A DNA stretch of 64,000 bases from Manis javanica (taxonomy: Eukaryota > Chordata > Mammalia > Pholidota > Manidae), in NCBI RefSeq assembly GCF_040802235.1, contig NC_133158.1, positions 19,347,001 to 19,411,000 of the forward strand. Reading direction: 5' to 3'. A program made the translations under genes and the position numbers. Position 1 is the stretch's first letter, and every line of letters starts with the position of its first letter. The notes beneath the pieces are model-generated. The model ran no database searches. It was not told where the DNA came from and worked only from the letters and a program-made list of their open reading frames with translations. Shown here piece by piece: positions 13,101 to 26,115 of the stretch.

Positions 13101-16100
13101 TGCTTCCATAAATAATCTACAGCCAAACAAAGCCTGTGGAAAGCTCAATACATTTGGGGAAGAAACTGGTGCCCTAGCATTGACGCAAATGGCCCAGGAC
13201 CACCCCCCAACATGAAAAACTCCATCGATACGCTGAAGGACTGCAAAGGGGCTCCCATGAAAATGGCAAGTGACTGTCTCACTTCACTTGGTACATTTTT
13301 TACTTTTGTTACTTTTCCATCTTCCCTTCTCTCTAAATTCCCCTCCCAAATATCCCTGTCTTCTGTGGGTCAACAATTAAATCAGCCCTCATCGGGCTGC
13401 TCTCAGAGAAATGCAAATCTGCCTATTACATTGTACGCTTTCTGGAACCAGATGAAGGTAAGCAGAAGAAAAGGCTCTGCATTCAAACCTTCAGCCTCAG
13501 TGGGTAGCCCTGCAGTGCTACGACGTCCAAAGCTGACATTGGCAGTTGGCTCTACAAACACTGACGAGCTCACTGGTGCCCAACAGGACGTCCCTGCTAG
13601 GAAGTTCAATGCCTGTTAGGTGTTACGTGGGGTCACACCAAGCAATTATGTGCCAAGACTCTCGGACTGAGACTGACCACTGGAAGATGACATGGGAGAT
13701 GTGCTGAGTCCATCCCCATGAGACCGAGCACGGGGGAGCACAGCACTTAACACTTCCACTTACAAGCCTCTGGGGAGAAATTCTGAGATCATCACAAAAC
13801 TGAAGATGTCAATCAAAGTCTCCATGTTGTAACTCAGGACTACAATAAAAATGACAAGAATCATAACCAAGGCAAAGAAGGGAAGAAAGTGCACCATCTG
13901 TATTCAAAACAATCCAGCTTAATATCTTATGATGAGAATGTATCAAAGGTGTCCCTCACCTGCCCTGTACTATCTGCCTGGCCACGTTGGATGAGGGAGC
14001 GTGAAAGGCGCCCACACCGCACCGTGGTGACACAGCCAGGAAGGAGGGAGAGGAGGGCAAATTACAGCAGCAGTGAGCTCCTTGAGTAAACAGAATTTTA
14101 ACATGTATTTCTCGCTTTACTTCTTCTCGCCCATATTTTATTCTGGTTCGACACACTTCAATTTATTCCTTCAATTGTGGGTGTCTCAAATATTTGAACA
14201 AGAAGAAACACAAAAACGAAAGAAAGAAAAATCTTGTTAACAAAGAATTTCCCCTTAAAGCTTGGCTAATGCACAAAAATTTTCATTTCACAGACAAGCC
14301 ATTCAGTTCCTGGCTTGAATGCTATTGATTTTACCAGAATAATAATTTCTAACATTTACAATACACTAGGGATTTTGAGTTCATCATCTCATTCAATCAG
14401 CACAACTGTGAGGCAGGTATGGGGGATCCACGGCAACCCAGCAAAGCTGCAAGATCACACCGCTAGCCTGTGGCAAAGCACGCTGTTAAACCCTGAGCCC
14501 CATATTCAGCTTATATCCTGTCCTTAACCCTACATACTTGGCACATTTAGAAGAGGTACTTTCTACACAACACAGAGCTGAAATTCTTCTGCCCTGGACC
14601 ACATGCCTTTGCTGTTGTTAAAGGTGATTTTTAGAATGAACCGCCATACTAGCTGCGCTATGTTCCGGAAGCCCCAATCTGACAAATGCCATGGGTCATG
14701 TGAAGATCAAAGGTCAGGAGGGCCAGTGGTTACAGGGATGGCCTAGCTGAATCTTCTGTTAAAATTCTACACAAAGAACCCGCTCAGAGCATGGCTCTCA
14801 CAGAAAACAGGACCTGGAACAAGCTACAAGTGATCAAAGTGCCACAAGTCAGAATTTAAATCAAAGGCAATGCCTTCCCTTGATTTTTAGGGCAACTAGC
14901 TCACCCTGGTGGGCAGAAAACTTAACTACACAACCACCAATTTCTTCCCTCACCACCTTGTTAAAGTAGCATACTAAATTGGGGAGACCGCTTCAACCCA
15001 CTCGTTAGCCTGGGTAACTTAAGTTCATGCAAACTTTCTGAGCAGATCTACATAGCAAATGCAGTTAATTATCTAAATTGTGTTAGCAATCCCTATCTGA
15101 GAATCTGTCTAGATCATGTAGGAAGGATGAAAGATTCTTAAACCAAAATGAAATAGGATTTGCTGAAAACAATGTAACAAGAGTTATTATTTATAAGTGA
15201 GTATTGTATCATACAGTCAATTCTTCAAGATTACGGCAGCTATTTTTCAATCCAGTGGAAATCACCTAAACTCTAAGTACAAAAATATTGACTGTAATAT
15301 TATTCATTCTATGAACATTTATTGAGTAGTTATAGACCGGACACTATGCTAGACACTGGAAACAGAGCAAATGATGACTTACTGCACTGCTTTGCAGTAA
15401 GAGATGTTATGCAGTAGAGAGATGTCACTACTTCAGATTGAGTGGTCAAGGAAGGTGACTGCAGGAAATGAAGCAACCCCAATGTTCATCAGGACTAAAA
15501 AGCCCCAGTGTCCATCAGTCATGACACAAACACACAACAGAATACTAGGCAGTCATTAAAAGTTCAGGTAGAGCCCCACATGCTGATATAGAGGACACAC
15601 AACACATACTACAAAAGCAACTTAAGAACAGAGTGTATATGAATCTATAGGTATAAATTTCTCATGGCAAATAATCAGATGTAGGTACATGCAGTAAAAA
15701 TACCCCAAAAGTGTTAATAGTGATTACTTTCAGGAAGAGGAATCTGTGGTGTGGTGAGTCTTACTCCATGTAATGTATGAAGGTATAGGTGTGTGCGTGT
15801 GTGTATTCTTTTCCTTTAAACACTGAAATTTTATTTTTAATATAGAAATAAAAGCCAAATCAGGATGACAGAAAACACAGGCCTTCTATACTTCATCCAT
15901 CTGCACACAGTTGTAATTCTAATTTACAGACTTAATACACAGACCTCCCATTTAGAGAAGGTGTACTCAAATGACCACGTAAGAAAGGACTCTTTATGGA
16001 TAACATTTGGCTGAATGTAAAATATGGTACAGTCATTTCCTGTGGCTCATAAAACCCCTAGCTCAGCTTTCGTTGGTAAAAACTGGTCCACCTGCTCTCT

Positions 16101-19100
16101 GTAAGGTACAAGGAAACAGATAAAAGGATAACTATTCCAGCTTCCACCTAAACCACTTGTGAAAAAACTAAAGAAGATATATCAGATTCATTCATCACAC
16201 AAAGGGAATGAAAACGGGGTCTTTTCCCACCACTGTGAATACTCAAATAGGTTTACTGCAGAGAATGTTCAGATTGCTCAGGCAGATTATTCAACAGCAG
16301 CAGACGTCCTGTGTGCTAACATCCCTAAATTTACTAAAAAATAAATAAATAATTTAAAAAGGACCCCAATGGTTCAGAAGTAAAACATACTTCAAAAGAT
16401 ATTTCCAAGATAAGTAAATCTAATTATTGAGTGGTGTTTTCTAGTCCAGGAGGAACACCTCATTTCCAGTTATTAGCAAACCATACTTCACTCCATGAGA
16501 CAATTACACCTGTGTGCTTAATAACAAGGAGACAATAAGCAAATGCACCTCATTTTGAGTTTCTTACCTAACGCAGCAGGATTTTCTTGCTCCTGACTCT
16601 TTCCCAAAGAGGCCATCATTTTCGAATGGATATCAGTCCACCAAGGATTATACTTCAAAACCTGTTTAACAGCCTCATCTTCAAAAAAGTCAGCTCTGGG
16701 ATGGGGGGAAAAAGATTGAATGGGCTAGTTACATAGAAGTGGGCTGGTTTTCATTTTTTTTAATGTTATCTTAACTCATTACATTTGCACTAAAAATACA
16801 GATTGTTGATTCAAAGTTTATTTCCAGGAGAGACTGAGCAGTGTTCTACTTCCCTTGCGGTTACTAATCACCATAAAATGATAAGAAGCATCTGGCTACA
16901 GGGCTATGAACATTTCTCATCTCTTTAAGCAGAAGGTACAGAGAAGATCAGCCCTCTCCTAAAGCCCCACCCCATGTATTACAGTGCGTGCAAAGAACCA
17001 AGTTCGAATACACAGTGGACAGGAGCCCCGCACTTGGGCTACATTTCTAAGCAACACAGATTTTGGAAAGGTTACAATAAAGGAAAGAATCTTCTAACAA
17101 CACCAGGAAAGAAAAATAAGCACATGAATAGGAAAATTCAGGATACAGCATATCCAGCAAAGAGGCTACACAAGACACATCACTTTTTAGCATGTGCAAT
17201 TCATACTATCTACCAAGATACAATTTAATTTAGCTATGCCAATCTAAATAACCCCTTAACTTAAAACTACTGGAAGAGATAAAACTAACCTTTGCAGAGA
17301 ACAGAAAATATATTTTCCTCTCCTTTCTCAGTTTTAACTTGAATTACTGCTACATTCAAAACATACTGTTGCAGGACACTCGTCAGAAATTAGAGGACAC
17401 ATTCAGGTATTATGCTATCATGCATTCGAAGCTGGAAACTGTGTTCTTGGGAAAAGAATGACAGAAAGTATACCTCACAGTGAAAAACTCTTCAATAATT
17501 CCGTGAATTAGACAGTCAAGGAATTTGTTGTTTTGATAAACTGGACTTTCCACCCAACAGTTTTATGACATTCCTTTCACACTAAGTGCTTTCCATCCAT
17601 TATTTCCTTGCATCCTCACACCAGCCCCACGAGCAGGGGATACTATTTTACATGGGTGGAATCTGAGGGTCAGAAAAGTTGTGTATTACGGGCAAAGTCA
17701 CAGAACCACTAGGAAGTATGGCCAGGATTTGGACCCACATAAATCTTACTCCAGAATCCAAGCTATTCACCAGTATAAACACTCTGTTTTTAAGCTTGAG
17801 GAAATAAAATACATATTGGACAAAACTGAATAGCAATTACTTGAAATAGTAATTCTCAGTATTAATTTTTGTCAGGTGCACCAAGCATGTAAGACTAGGA
17901 TGAAGCAGTTATTTTATAAATTAATCCTGCTAAGTCTCTTTTATTAGCTCTCTTTCCCTTTAAAAGGAAAACTCTTCTGAGTTGAGTTTCTCCTATAACC
18001 TTTCCTCCACAAATTGGGATGTGAACTCTTTCTAGGAAATAAATTTCAAAACTGATCACCAACAAGAGTAAATGGCTAAAATACTAAAGGAGTCAATGAA
18101 AAGTACTGACTTTGTGCCGTGTTCCCAGCTCCACGTTGGGCACTGGGTCACACTGCTGACAAGGCACAGTCCTAGACCGACGGAACGTCCAGTCTCGTGG
18201 GAGAGCCAAAGAATTACAGTATGTTGTAGGTGCTCTGATGTACCAGTACAAGAATTCGCAATAAAACGAAATTGGGGTGACAAGGAAGATCCCTGGAGTG
18301 AAGAGCAAGGGCAACACTTGAACGGTAAGTAAGAGTTACTTAGGTTAATAGGGGTGGGAGAGAGTATTCTGGGTTGAAAGAATAGTTAGCAAAGGCTAGG
18401 TAACTAGAAGACACATTTAAGAAAAGAAAAAAAAAAGTTGAAAACCAGTTGAAAATGATATGTTGTGGTGATAACCTTATAAGCCCTGTTCAAAAAATCT
18501 AGTTTATTTTTATTCCTAAGAACAACTGAATGCTTAAAAGCTTTTACATAAAAGACACATCGAACATCACTCTCACTGGAAAGCAGTTTAAAGGAACAAG
18601 CCTGAAGGAACAAAAATAGTGGTGTCCTAGAAAAGGACAAGTCGCCGTGGACACAGAGCAAAGTGGATGGATCTGACCTGCACTTAGAAGCTACAATACC
18701 CAGGATGTAGGAGTCAAGGAAGCCGAACAGGAGTCAAGGCCGATGCCCAAGATCAACAATTCAGGGGAAAACAGTGCCCTTTGTTGAAACAGGAACACAG
18801 GACGCCAACATGACTAGACATATAATGGCTTCTGCTCAAAACAGGCTGAGGTGGAAGTGTCCCTGTAGGATACACAAACAGAGACCTGTCCAATAGGCAG
18901 TTAGACATACAAATCTGACACTCAAGAGACACATGGGGGTCGTGAGCATTTAGACAGTTACTGAGGCCAGAGAAAAGGACAGAATCACCCAGGGAGAACT
19001 GGCAAAACAAGAGAAAAGGGCCTTGGGCACAGGAGCACCGGGGATATTTAAGGCAAGGGAAAAAGAGCCCATGTGAAAACACACTGGTTTTTTTCCCCAG

Positions 19101-22100
19101 GAGGAAAGGGATGGGAAAAAACATGTCTTTGTAAAATGTTATCTCACCATCTCCAAGCCTTCTCCCCGACCTCAAAATCTCAACATATTTAAGTGATTCT
19201 CTTGGATAAAATCTCACTGCCACAGTCCCAGAAATCTAAATTGTGAGGGCTTATTGTTTACACTGTGCACAATTTAAGAGTTTTGTGAATAAGATCTGAG
19301 GCTGACTAATGTTCTACTTTCCAGAATAAGTTATTTTCAATAAATTCTTTTCAAGTTTTTAAGGGCCATTAATTCAACGAGCAATTAAATGAATGTCCTC
19401 TGCATACAGCACAAGGGAGATAAAGACCAGCAGGACTCACCCCTTCAGGACTCCATGGTTAAACCGGAGCCACAGACACAAACACAGAACTACGTACAGA
19501 CCAGATGAGCTATGACCTGGGAGCACTTCCTCTGCCACCCTGGGAGGGAGGGTGCCGGGGGTGACAGTGGAGCCCAGTCACAGAAGATGAGTAAAAGTTA
19601 TTCAAGCAAGGTAGGACAGGGGAGAAAACAGCTGCCAAAGGAACATCATGGGTAAAAAGTGTGTGAGCAACTGTGTGGTACAGGTGGACAACTGCTGCAG
19701 TAGAAAACGCGGGTGGGGAATGGCAAAAAAGCTACAGAGGCAGACAGGGTCAAGATCACAGAGAACTTTCTATGCCACGCTAACGAGAATCCGGTAAAGT
19801 TTTAAGATGTTCATCTTCACTATTAAGACATCATTCTGGTGGTGTTACGGCTGATGAATATGCAGAAGTCCAGGCTGGAGGAAGAGATGGAAATGAAGCA
19901 GTTAGGACACTGCCACATGAAGCCAGATGCACAAGAGGGCCAGAAATCAATGGAAATAGTTCAGAGAGGGTACAACAGAGATCTGTCCAATAGGCAGCTA
20001 GACATTATTTGATGCTCAAAAGAGACACATGGGGGTCGGGAGCACTTTGACAGTTACTAGGTAAAAAATGAGGCACTCTGCCAAGTAGGAAATTCAGAAA
20101 AACTTTGCAAGTAACTTAAGAAGTTTGATATTGTACATAATAAAACTGAGGAGTCGGGAGAGTCCAGTCGCTCCTCAAACCCTTCACAACCTGGCTTTTC
20201 TTCCCAGCACTCATCCAAATCGAGCTCCTGGGGAAGCATGAGGAGCGCAGCGGCCTCGTTACACTCCACGCTATCTTCATCATCTGCAACACTGCCTGGC
20301 ACACGGTTCATTCAAACACGTATTTATTTGGTGAAAAAATAAGTACACACATGGAAGGAGGAATAAATGAAATGTTATTGATGCTTTTTCCTAAGCTTGC
20401 TGTTTTGAGCACAGAGTGTCTTGGCAGCAAATGATCTTCTCAGCCTTATAAATATTACCTGTTGTCTTAGCAGCTCCTCAGTGAATCCATAAGCCCATCA
20501 GAATAACAACCCCTTTAACAAATTCACAGCACTGAGAAGTTGCAAGTTAAAATGGCACCTCAAATCCCTTACAATCACTTTCGTCCCTTTTCTTATCTCA
20601 CAGGTATTAAGAATGTTCACTAAACTCTTTGGTAGTCTCCCAAAGAAGGAAATAAGCAAGATTTTATGAACTGATTATGGTAAAAAATAAGCCAACAATT
20701 AAAAAACAATTTGCCTGGGAAGGGAAAAAAAAATGCTCTCAGCAAGAGAAATATGAAAACTTAGCTATAATAAGCAAAAAAGGAAAGACTACTCAATATT
20801 TCAAGATGCCATCAACACATTTGGAGTGTAAAATAATATCCAAAAGGAATTACAGGTGGCAAAAATGGATAATCAAAAACACTAAATGTTTGTGAATCAT
20901 ATATTACATATAGACTTTACAACAATGAATTGAAAAAAAATAATACTGAAAAGTCACTTCTACATGGCTTTGAAATATATACATTTTTCTATATAATCAA
21001 TTTACCTCACTGTTCTTCTACTTCAGGGTGACATTAAAATTAATTTTCCTTAAGCTCCCAAAAAACCTGACAACATGAGGACAACATGAGGACACGTTGC
21101 CAGCACGTCAAACAACTTGAAAATGTCATATATTATATGACTGCACTATAATGTAATTATAAAATGTAATATAGAATGTATATATTACATTGATATATAT
21201 GAATGTATAATACATGCAATGTGTTGTCCACATGGTAGCTAAGAATTTAAAGTAAACCTTTCCTTCTTCTGCGATAACCATTAAAAACAAGAAAAGCCCT
21301 GAACTAAAAAAACGCTTAATTGAAAATTTAAGAATTTTACCTGCACTTCATTAAACCTTAACATTTTTGGGTATGTCCACTTATATAAATAATAAGGAAT
21401 GAGCAACAGAAAAATTACAATTAGCCAAAGTCTTACCACTACCAGAAAAGTTACAAAGAGCCTCCACCTCATAAATCCCACTCTCTGATCTGCCCATGAC
21501 CAAATGTTAAATCCCTCCCGTAAGAAGACCTAGCTCTTCTTGAGAAACGGAAAGAACAGCTCATGCATGCTGTTAGAGAAAATGAGCTTCTGGAAAACAG
21601 AGATGATGGAGAAACATGAGGGCTGCATGTAATAATATCTCGCTGTTGACTATAAATTCCAATTTCCAAATTCTCTCAGGCCATGGAGTTATTCTTCCAG
21701 TTGCAGAAGAGGAAAGATAGGCAGTTGTTCTGATTAAGCTCCCTCCCTCTTGAAATTTCAGCAAAGCTCTTTCTGTTTTCATGCTTGCCCATGAAATTTG
21801 CTGACAATGAAATTCCCACTTTAAATATTCAGCATGACTTTAAATAGGTTTCTTCAAATTACTCTTCAGTGGACCTTTAAAACCGCAACTGGAGATACAA
21901 AGGTAATTAGAAATGGCAATGTAAATGGACTTGAATCTCTCAGATGTCCTCCAAAATATAACATACTCTGCCCCTTCCCCCACCTCTCCCTTAGGATGTT
22001 AAATAGTTCAACCATTTATCACTGCACATCACTTAATGCATTTGCACATCATAAGATATATTTCTGTCATTCCAATTAGTCTCCCACTGTGTCACAGGAG

Positions 22101-25100
22101 ATAGAATATTAATCACAAGAGCAACAGCAGTTAAACTCAAATAGTGTACATGAAAAGGAAATACAAAATGACAAATGGAAAGACTCTTCAAATCCGGGAC
22201 AAGCCACTTAGTAGCAGTGTGACCTTGTGCAAGTCCCTTAACCTCCTTTCTTCAGCTGTTGTGAAAACTGAATTAAATAATCACAGGAGAGCACCTGATA
22301 AGCTGAAAGCACTATAAAAATATAAGGGAATATGATGATTATAGCTGCATATATAACAGCTTCAAAATTGTTGACCCAGAGCTCAGAAGGAACACTAATG
22401 GAGGTCTACCACAGCGTGTGACTCACATACTCTGAGAGCCAAGTACCCACAAAGGCCAGGGGACAACAGCTTCCTTGAAAGACGTGCCATTGTCTTGGTC
22501 AATGAGCAACATCAAAATCCCCCTTAAGGGATTATTTACCTATCCAATAATTACGTAACTTCCTTTGGGCAAATATAAGCCTGAGAGATGCATTATGGCT
22601 AAAGACACAATTAATGCAGGTGGGAAATAGAGTTAAAACTTAAAATCAGATTTCATTTATACCCTACTGTAATGAATTGTTACTTGTTAATTGGAAAGAG
22701 ATCCTTGATGAGGGATGCTAGTGGATGAAGAGTGTTGGGAAATCCCTGGGTCTGTACATCTACATTTAGTACACATAGATTCAAATTCTTAAAGAAATAA
22801 TTGAAACAGATTTCCATTTATACATGCCATTAACCACATTTATCACAACAAAAAAACCTACTGAAAAGAACCGCTAATATTCTCATGAATGCACTGTTCT
22901 GTTGTTAAGCCTGGCAAGAAAAAAAACTCAAAGAAGTATATTAAAAGAGTTCTCCATTGCTGGAATGACTACTAAGAAGCAATATCTAAAAAGATCACAG
23001 AGGTATAACAATTAACAAATGTTAATTCAAATGTCAGTTAAGGTTTTGAAACATCACTGATTTTCAGAATCTAAAACGCACACACCTAGCATAGTTTAAA
23101 AGACATTTTTAAAATAAATGTCAAGTAAATTATATAAACCTCAAAAAACTCAAATACTTACAGATAATGATCAGGATCAAATTTGTCCAGCTCTGCAGCC
23201 AGGCGCTTCTGCCTTCGTTCAGCTGCAGGGGTGAAATCTGGATCCTTAACATCAATAACATCACTCAATTCATCCTAAGAACACCCAGAAAAGAAAGAAC
23301 AGTTGCAATCTCCTATTTCAGCATTCAAAAATAGAATTTTGCACAAAATGACAAAACACAGAAGAATCTAATGAACCAGTAAGCCATGATACTACCCGTG
23401 AACACTTATATTCAAATGCAACAAATATTTGTTAACACTTACTACTTGCCAGGCCCCATAGAAAGTTTTTACATAAATTACCTTATTTAGGATGCAGAGA
23501 AAGGAGAACCCTCCTACACTGTTGGTGGGAATATAAATTAGTTCAACGATTGCGGAAAGCAATATGGAGGTTCCTCAAAAAACTAAAAATAGAAATACCA
23601 TTTGACCCAGTAACTCCACTCCCAGGAATTTGCCCAAAGAAAACAAGATACCAAATTCAAAAAAACATATGCACCCCTATGTTTATTGCAGCACTATTTA
23701 AAATAGACAAGATATGGAAGCAACTTAAGTGTCCATCAGTAGATGAATGGATAAAGAGAGGTGATACATATACAGAATGGCATATTATTCAGCCATAAGA
23801 AGAAAACAAATCCTACCATTAGCAACAACATGGATGGAGCTAGAGGGTATTATGCTCAGTGAAATATGCCAGGCAGAAAAAGACAAGTACTAAATGATTT
23901 CACTCATTTGTGGAGTATAACAACAAAGCAAAACTGAAGGAACAAAACAGCAGCAGCCTCACAGACTCCACGAAGGGACTAGCAGTTACCAAAGGGAAGG
24001 AGGTTGGGGAGGGAAAAGGGGATAAGAGGCATTATAATTAGCAATCACAATACAGGTAGATAACGGGGAAGGCAGTACAGCACAAAGACAAATGACTCTA
24101 TAGCATCTTAGTATGCTGATGGACAGTGACTGCAATGGGGTGTGTGGGGTGGGGGGGACTTGATAATATGGGTGAATGTAGTAACCACAATGTTGCTCAT
24201 GTGAAACCTTCGTAAGATTATATTTCAATAATACCTTAATAAAATAATAATAATTAAAAAATAATAAATTACCTCATCTAATCCCTACAACAAATTGATT
24301 AACATATATTAAGACTATAAAAATTAACATAAAAAACACAATAGAATAAACCCTTGCAAGCAAACAGGAACACTTAATTCTCTACCCATTCCCCATTTAC
24401 CCTAGAGACTGGAAAGTTATTAAATGCATGTTGAAATAAATTTCTAGACCCAAGATGGAGCTGCTCCTGCCTGGCATACCACATCAGCAAACCAAAACTT
24501 AGGTAACTTCATATCCCTATAAATGCTCTGCTTGACCAGAAATGCAGTATACCTAGTCAGCCAGTCCACAGAGGCCAACAAACGTAGGCTCTACACTTAC
24601 TTCCTTATTCCATCTCAGCCCATGTGGCCCTAGACAATCAGATATTTTCTATTTTTCTTGTTCTTGTTCTTTATCCCATAAAAGCTTCCTGCCTTCCTCA
24701 TTTTGCAATTCTCCAAATGAAGACCGTCTACAACATGAAGTGTTAGTTTGTTTGCATCACCTAAACTGTCTTCTTTCTTCACCTGCTAGCAGGCAAAGTG
24801 GTTTCAGTATCAGACATCTACACACAGACCTGCCTTCTGATTCTTCCCATGGTCTAGCTCAGCTGGTCTCAGATAAAGATGACCATATAAAACACATACA
24901 CGAACCTTTACATTCTACTTCATGAGCAGATTTTGATGTATATGACTTTCCACTTACAAATTTAAAAATCTAATCCTGAGTAATATTCAACTTAACTGTA
25001 TTCGCCTTCACTTAGACATACACATACTACTATAGAGCCCATTTCCTAAACGGAATCCTACAGAAAACAGGTGTATCTGGAAAATGGCCTAGGATACCAC

Positions 25101-26082
25101 ATGGTCTCTTTTCTTTTGACTGGAATTAGGAAGCAAAGAAAACTTCTACAATGCAGAATTTTCCGAAAAGTGTTACCTATTTTACTTTCCTCATCCTCCC
25201 ATAAGCAAGAAATACAGAAACCGGGAGAAGTTTAAAGAATATCAACTGAAAAGAAATCCAGGGAAATTACTTGGTAGAGAGTTGTGGAGGCAAGCTGTTC
25301 AGACAGATCTATTTATGGAACGACAGGTTAGTGCCTAATAATCAGGCTCGAAGTGCACAGCAGTGAGACAAAAATCACTACAGTGAAATGAGCCAAGCTG
25401 AACTGGTCAGGGAGAGTCGAGGATACACACTCCCCACACAAACTTTCTGCACTGAAAAACAAATTCTCTCATCCCTACCACAATCTAGTTGGCTCAAGAA
25501 CTATCAACAACATTCAATCCAAGGCATTCTTATACAACACAAAAGCCCAGAGAACTTTCTGGAAGTCCCATCCAGAACATCTTAATACTTCGAAGTACTA
25601 ACAGTTCTAAGCAAATTCCAGACTACTGGCTGTCCCCAAACCAACAAAAGTTCTTTTACAATTTACTTTTGGGAGACTTATGTATTTCCCTACAGAAACA
25701 CTATTATAAATAGTAGTTAGATTCTCAGGACAGCCCACAAGTTTATTCAACTCATAATCAACTTGAAATAGAGTACTCATGAAACAAAGGGATTAACACG
25801 CATGCAGCAATGTTTCCATGGAAAAATACTTTCAGAGTTCCAGTTTAATCCACCACAAACACCTCTCCTCGGAGCAGTGACCTGGGCTCTTCCACTCCTC
25901 CCCACTTCCTCACCTGCCTAAAATCAGCTCCTCTTGCCACAGACATGGGAAAGGGAGTTGAGGTAGCCCTTGGGGGAGAGGGTAAGTTGTAGTGTATCCC
26001 CCAGGCCTACCTAAGTTAGATGAAAACCGTGACAGCCGTGGCCTGCTGTGGAACCCAAGTCCCTCCCCCCAGAACCCTTGAG

Positions 26083-26115
<33 letters not shown>

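Larger units (their letters stand above)
8180..16567. other. SHQ1 intron 6
   Basis: It contains an antisense L1M split by a MaLR LTR (8780-10445), an unresolved old repeat (11085-11480), a MIR (14335-14530) and an old L1 fragment (15470-15850). The stretches 10450-11080, 11500-14330 and 14540-15300 show nothing recognisable. Open frames at 12737-13620 have no known similarity. Confidence 0.8.
16696..23161. other. SHQ1 intron 5
   Basis: It holds a MIR (17580-17785), two copies of an ancient repeat (18100-20060), an L2 end (20130-20330), an AT-rich patch (21120-21230) and an antisense MIR (22190-22335). The rest (16700-17570, 20340-21110, 21240-22180 and 22340-23160) is unrecognised non-coding sequence. 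Confidence 0.8.

Noticed and set aside
12737..13620. Possible processed pseudogene from overlapping open frames on both strands
   Set aside because: Neither translation matched any protein I recognise, and there is no poly(A) or target duplication.
18753..19223. 156-codon minus-strand frame
   Set aside because: It falls in the antisense of an ancient repeat copy, with no domain or homology.
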